This document shows, piece by piece, positions 30,197 through 31,426 of a stretch of 31,426 bases of DNA (position 1 is its first letter; each line of letters starts with the position of its first letter). The DNA lies in the NCBI GenBank assembly GCA_041666685.1, contig JBAYGJ010000007.1, forward strand, positions 1-31,426, written 5' to 3'. Made by a program: the position numbers and the translations under genes. The notes under the pieces were generated by a model. That model was given only the letters and a program-made list of their open reading frames with translations, did not search any database and was not told where the DNA came from. Origin of the DNA: JBAYGJ01 sp041666685. GTDB taxonomy: Bacteria > Patescibacteriota > Patescibacteriia > UBA10025 > JAHIVO01.

Positions 30197-30446
30197 AAAT
30201 AAAAAAATTGTCTTAACCCATGTAAGCTTTTTAGCCGCCACGAGCCCCGCGCCACCTGCCACATACGCTGGTCAGGCACGAGATTGATTAGTATTAAGTT
30301 ATTAATGGTTAGCCGGCTAAGTGTAGCTTATGTGGCTTTTTTTTGCAAGTGGCAGCCCTATCACGACTGCCTACTATTGACAAAAGGATATAAAAAAAGT
30401 AATCTATCAAATTCACTTAGCTCTTTGTTAAATTGAAAGGAAGTTT
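30197..30446. other. 250-base intergenic region: S1 leader and divergent spacer
   Basis: I see no gene here. The part nearest S1 (30225-30285) is GC-rich and on the minus strand contains G-rich segments with repeated CTCGTGGC-like words, suggesting a structured mRNA leader. At 30309-30320 there is a perfect palindrome TTAGCCGGCTAA. On the plus strand the region 30311-30345 can fold (AGCC/GGCT with an inner TAAG/CTTA) and ends in eight Ts, like a rightward terminator with no gene before it. Confidence 0.4.
30377..30405 (+). promoter_or_regulatory. Promoter of the small membrane protein at 30447
   Basis: A perfect TTGACA (30377-30382), a 17-base spacer, then a weak TAATCT (30400-30405). Confidence 0.6.
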
Positions 30447-30686
30447 ATGCCGGATCTCAATTTTTCAAACAATACAGATGAAATTAATGGATCCGATGGA
30501 TCCGAGCTCTTCGCGATACCCGCAATCATGCTTGTCGCCGCAATACCAGTTTTGCTCCCTGAGGCAAAATTAGCGCTTGACGACAATCATATCGAATGCG
30601 CAAAATTGCTTTTCAAAATTTCTGGCGCCCTCATCATCGGCGCCGTTGCGATCTTAATCTTTCTCTTGAAAGCATTCAAGAATTAG
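30447..30686 (+). CDS. Small two-helix membrane protein of unknown function
   Basis: A 79-residue protein with a good ribosome-binding site (AAAGGAA, 5 bases before ATG). A polar, acidic N-terminus (1-21) is followed by two hydrophobic helices (about 22-39, FAIPAIMLVAAIPVLLPE, and about 57-76, ISGALIIGAVAILIFLLKAF) and a short basic end. It is monocistronic, with promoter and terminator, which supports a real gene. No family is recognised. Confidence 0.72.
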   Translation: MPDLNFSNNTDEINGSDGSELFAIPAIMLVAAIPVLLPEAKLALDDNHIECAKLLFKISGALIIGAVAILIFLLKAFKN

Positions 30687-30702
30687 TTCTGACAATATGT
30701 TC

Positions 30703-30732
30703 GAGCGTACCTCCTTGAGGGACGCTTTTTTA
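30703..30732 (+). terminator. Terminator after the small membrane protein
   Basis: AGCGT...CCTC pairs with GAGG...ACGCT (30704-30726), and six Ts follow. The T tract abuts the -35 of the next promoter. Confidence 0.85.
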
Positions 30733-30761
30733 TTGAACTCAACCTTAAAAAACGGTATACT
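30733..30761 (+). promoter_or_regulatory. Promoter of the gene at 30777
   Basis: TTGAAC (30733-30738), a 17-base spacer, then TATACT (30756-30761), giving a leader of about 10 bases. Confidence 0.7.
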
Positions 30762-30776
30762 CAGCGTAGAAAACAT

Positions 30777-31426
30777 ATGGCTATCCCCCCGAAATACCTG
30801 CCAAAAATCAAAATGAGCACGGCCAAGGATATGGCCAAAGGCCTCATCGCCAACCGCGCCGGCCAAAAAATTAGCGACTCTAAATTCAAGCAGATCCTGA
30901 AAAAAGAGGACGGACTGAAGCCATACTATTACAAGACAAAGGATGCAAGCATTTCCAAGCTACAGGCGAAAAAATTCTTCAACCAGGTCGTCTCGACCGC
31001 CAAAAACACGCCCGGCCTGAAGATTAGCCGGTTGGCCCAGAAAATCGGCATCAAACCAACCGCCAGTACTGCGCCGTCAGGCATCGCACTGAATAAATTG
31101 TACCAGCAGGCGACTGATACCCAGATCAAATCCCAGGCTCCCACCGGCCCAACGCCAGAAGAAGTCCGCAAACAGCAGCGGCACGACGAGATGATGAAGA
31201 CCCTGCATAAGCATGACCGGGCAAATGAGATGCAACAGGAAAATAAAGCCGCCTCCGCAGTCGCCCAAAAACCACAAAGTTCGCGTATCGCACCACCGCC
31301 CATGCAGGGGGGCATCAGCGGGGCGACCATCAAGCCAGCTAGTCAGCCAACCAGCACTCCATCTGACCAAGCCCAGCCATCCGTAAAAAAAACCAAGGAA
31401 CCTGAACGGCTGACTCTGGCTGTCAT
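30777..31426 (+). CDS. Pro/Gln/Lys-rich protein of unknown function, N-terminal part (runs off the right edge)
   Basis: An open frame from ATG 30777 to the window end, 216 complete residues (MAIPPKYLPKIKMSTAKDMAKGLIANRAGQ...). Residues 1-110 are basic and may be globular: DSKFKQILKKEDGLKPYYYKTKD and LQAKKFFNQVV. Residues 120-216 are low-complexity, rich in Pro, Gln, Ser and Lys, likely disordered. No signal peptide is seen. No Shine-Dalgarno is seen, and the leader is very short. The composition suggests a nucleic-acid-binding or structural protein, but this is a guess; the C-terminus is needed. Confidence 0.7.
   Translation, partial: MAIPPKYLPKIKMSTAKDMAKGLIANRAGQKISDSKFKQILKKEDGLKPYYYKTKDASISKLQAKKFFNQVVSTAKNTPGLKISRLAQKIGIKPTASTAPSGIALNKLYQQATDTQIKSQAPTGPTPEEVRKQQRHDEMMKTLHKHDRANEMQQENKAASAVAQKPQSSRIAPPPMQGGISGATIKPASQPTSTPSDQAQPSVKKTKEPERLTLAV

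Noticed and set aside
1..31426. Use of genetic code 25 (TGA read as glycine), as in some CPR lineages
   Set aside because: Genes such as nrnA and the one at 18118 end naturally at TGA and the conserved genes have no in-frame TGA.

Overview
The window reads as a chromosomal segment of a Candidate Phyla Radiation (Patescibacteria) bacterium. The evidence is short spacers, a compact gene set typical of CPR genomes (an IF-2 of only 662 residues, LspA next to a DksA/TraR zinc-finger protein, RNase Y followed by YmdB, paired TrmB regulators, bactofilin, FtsH), many small CPR-style membrane proteins of unknown function, and few Shine-Dalgarno sequences. TGA is used as a stop and no core gene has an in-frame TGA, so code 11 fits rather than the code 25 of Gracilibacteria and Absconditabacteria. 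The exact phylum cannot be set from this window.

Layout. From 1 to 13.3 kb every gene lies on the minus strand: the 5' part of a ComM-type ATPase, a secreted protein of unknown function, dksA-like and lspA, a 1443-residue secreted modular protein with a predicted seven-bladed beta-propeller, then a five-gene operon (CsoR/CstR-like repressor, thioredoxin, thioredoxin reductase, aminotransferase, glutamate dehydrogenase) with an obvious operator at its head. These are followed by a degenerate 2-hydroxyacid dehydrogenase, three tRNA genes and a small membrane protein. From 13.4 to 23.4 kb all genes lie on the plus strand: bactofilin, a degenerate diacylglycerol-kinase-like protein, infB, rbfA, an NrnA-like DHH phosphoesterase, an unknown protein, clpP, rny, a HAD hydrolase, ymdB and an HU gene. 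The rest is mixed: a beta-rich secreted protein divergent from two tandem TrmB regulators, tRNA-Ile(UAU), a polytopic membrane protein with ftsH, a four-domain S1 protein, a small two-helix membrane protein, and the start of an unknown Pro/Gln/Lys-rich protein.

The most notable finding is at the strand switch. Two perfect 16-bp palindromes at 12569-12584 and 12970-12985 match the chromosomal ParB-binding site parS (TGTTNCACGTGNAACA). They lie where transcription diverges leftward and rightward, 0.4-0.8 kb from a bactofilin gene. This suggests an origin-proximal centromere region, although no dnaA, dnaN or parAB is in the window.

Second is the repressor-trxA-trxB-aminotransferase-gdhA operon. 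The repressor keeps both sensor cysteines but lacks the copper-ligand histidine, as in persulfide-sensing CstR. Other points: a promoter, hairpins and a terminator-like element before the giant secreted gene; GTGG/CCAC operator repeats between the TrmB pair and the divergent beta-rich secreted gene; tRNA-Ile with a UAU anticodon; and several enzyme-family proteins missing key catalytic residues. No rRNA, CRISPR array, insertion sequence or prophage was seen, and no stretch over 300 bases lacks an annotated gene or RNA.
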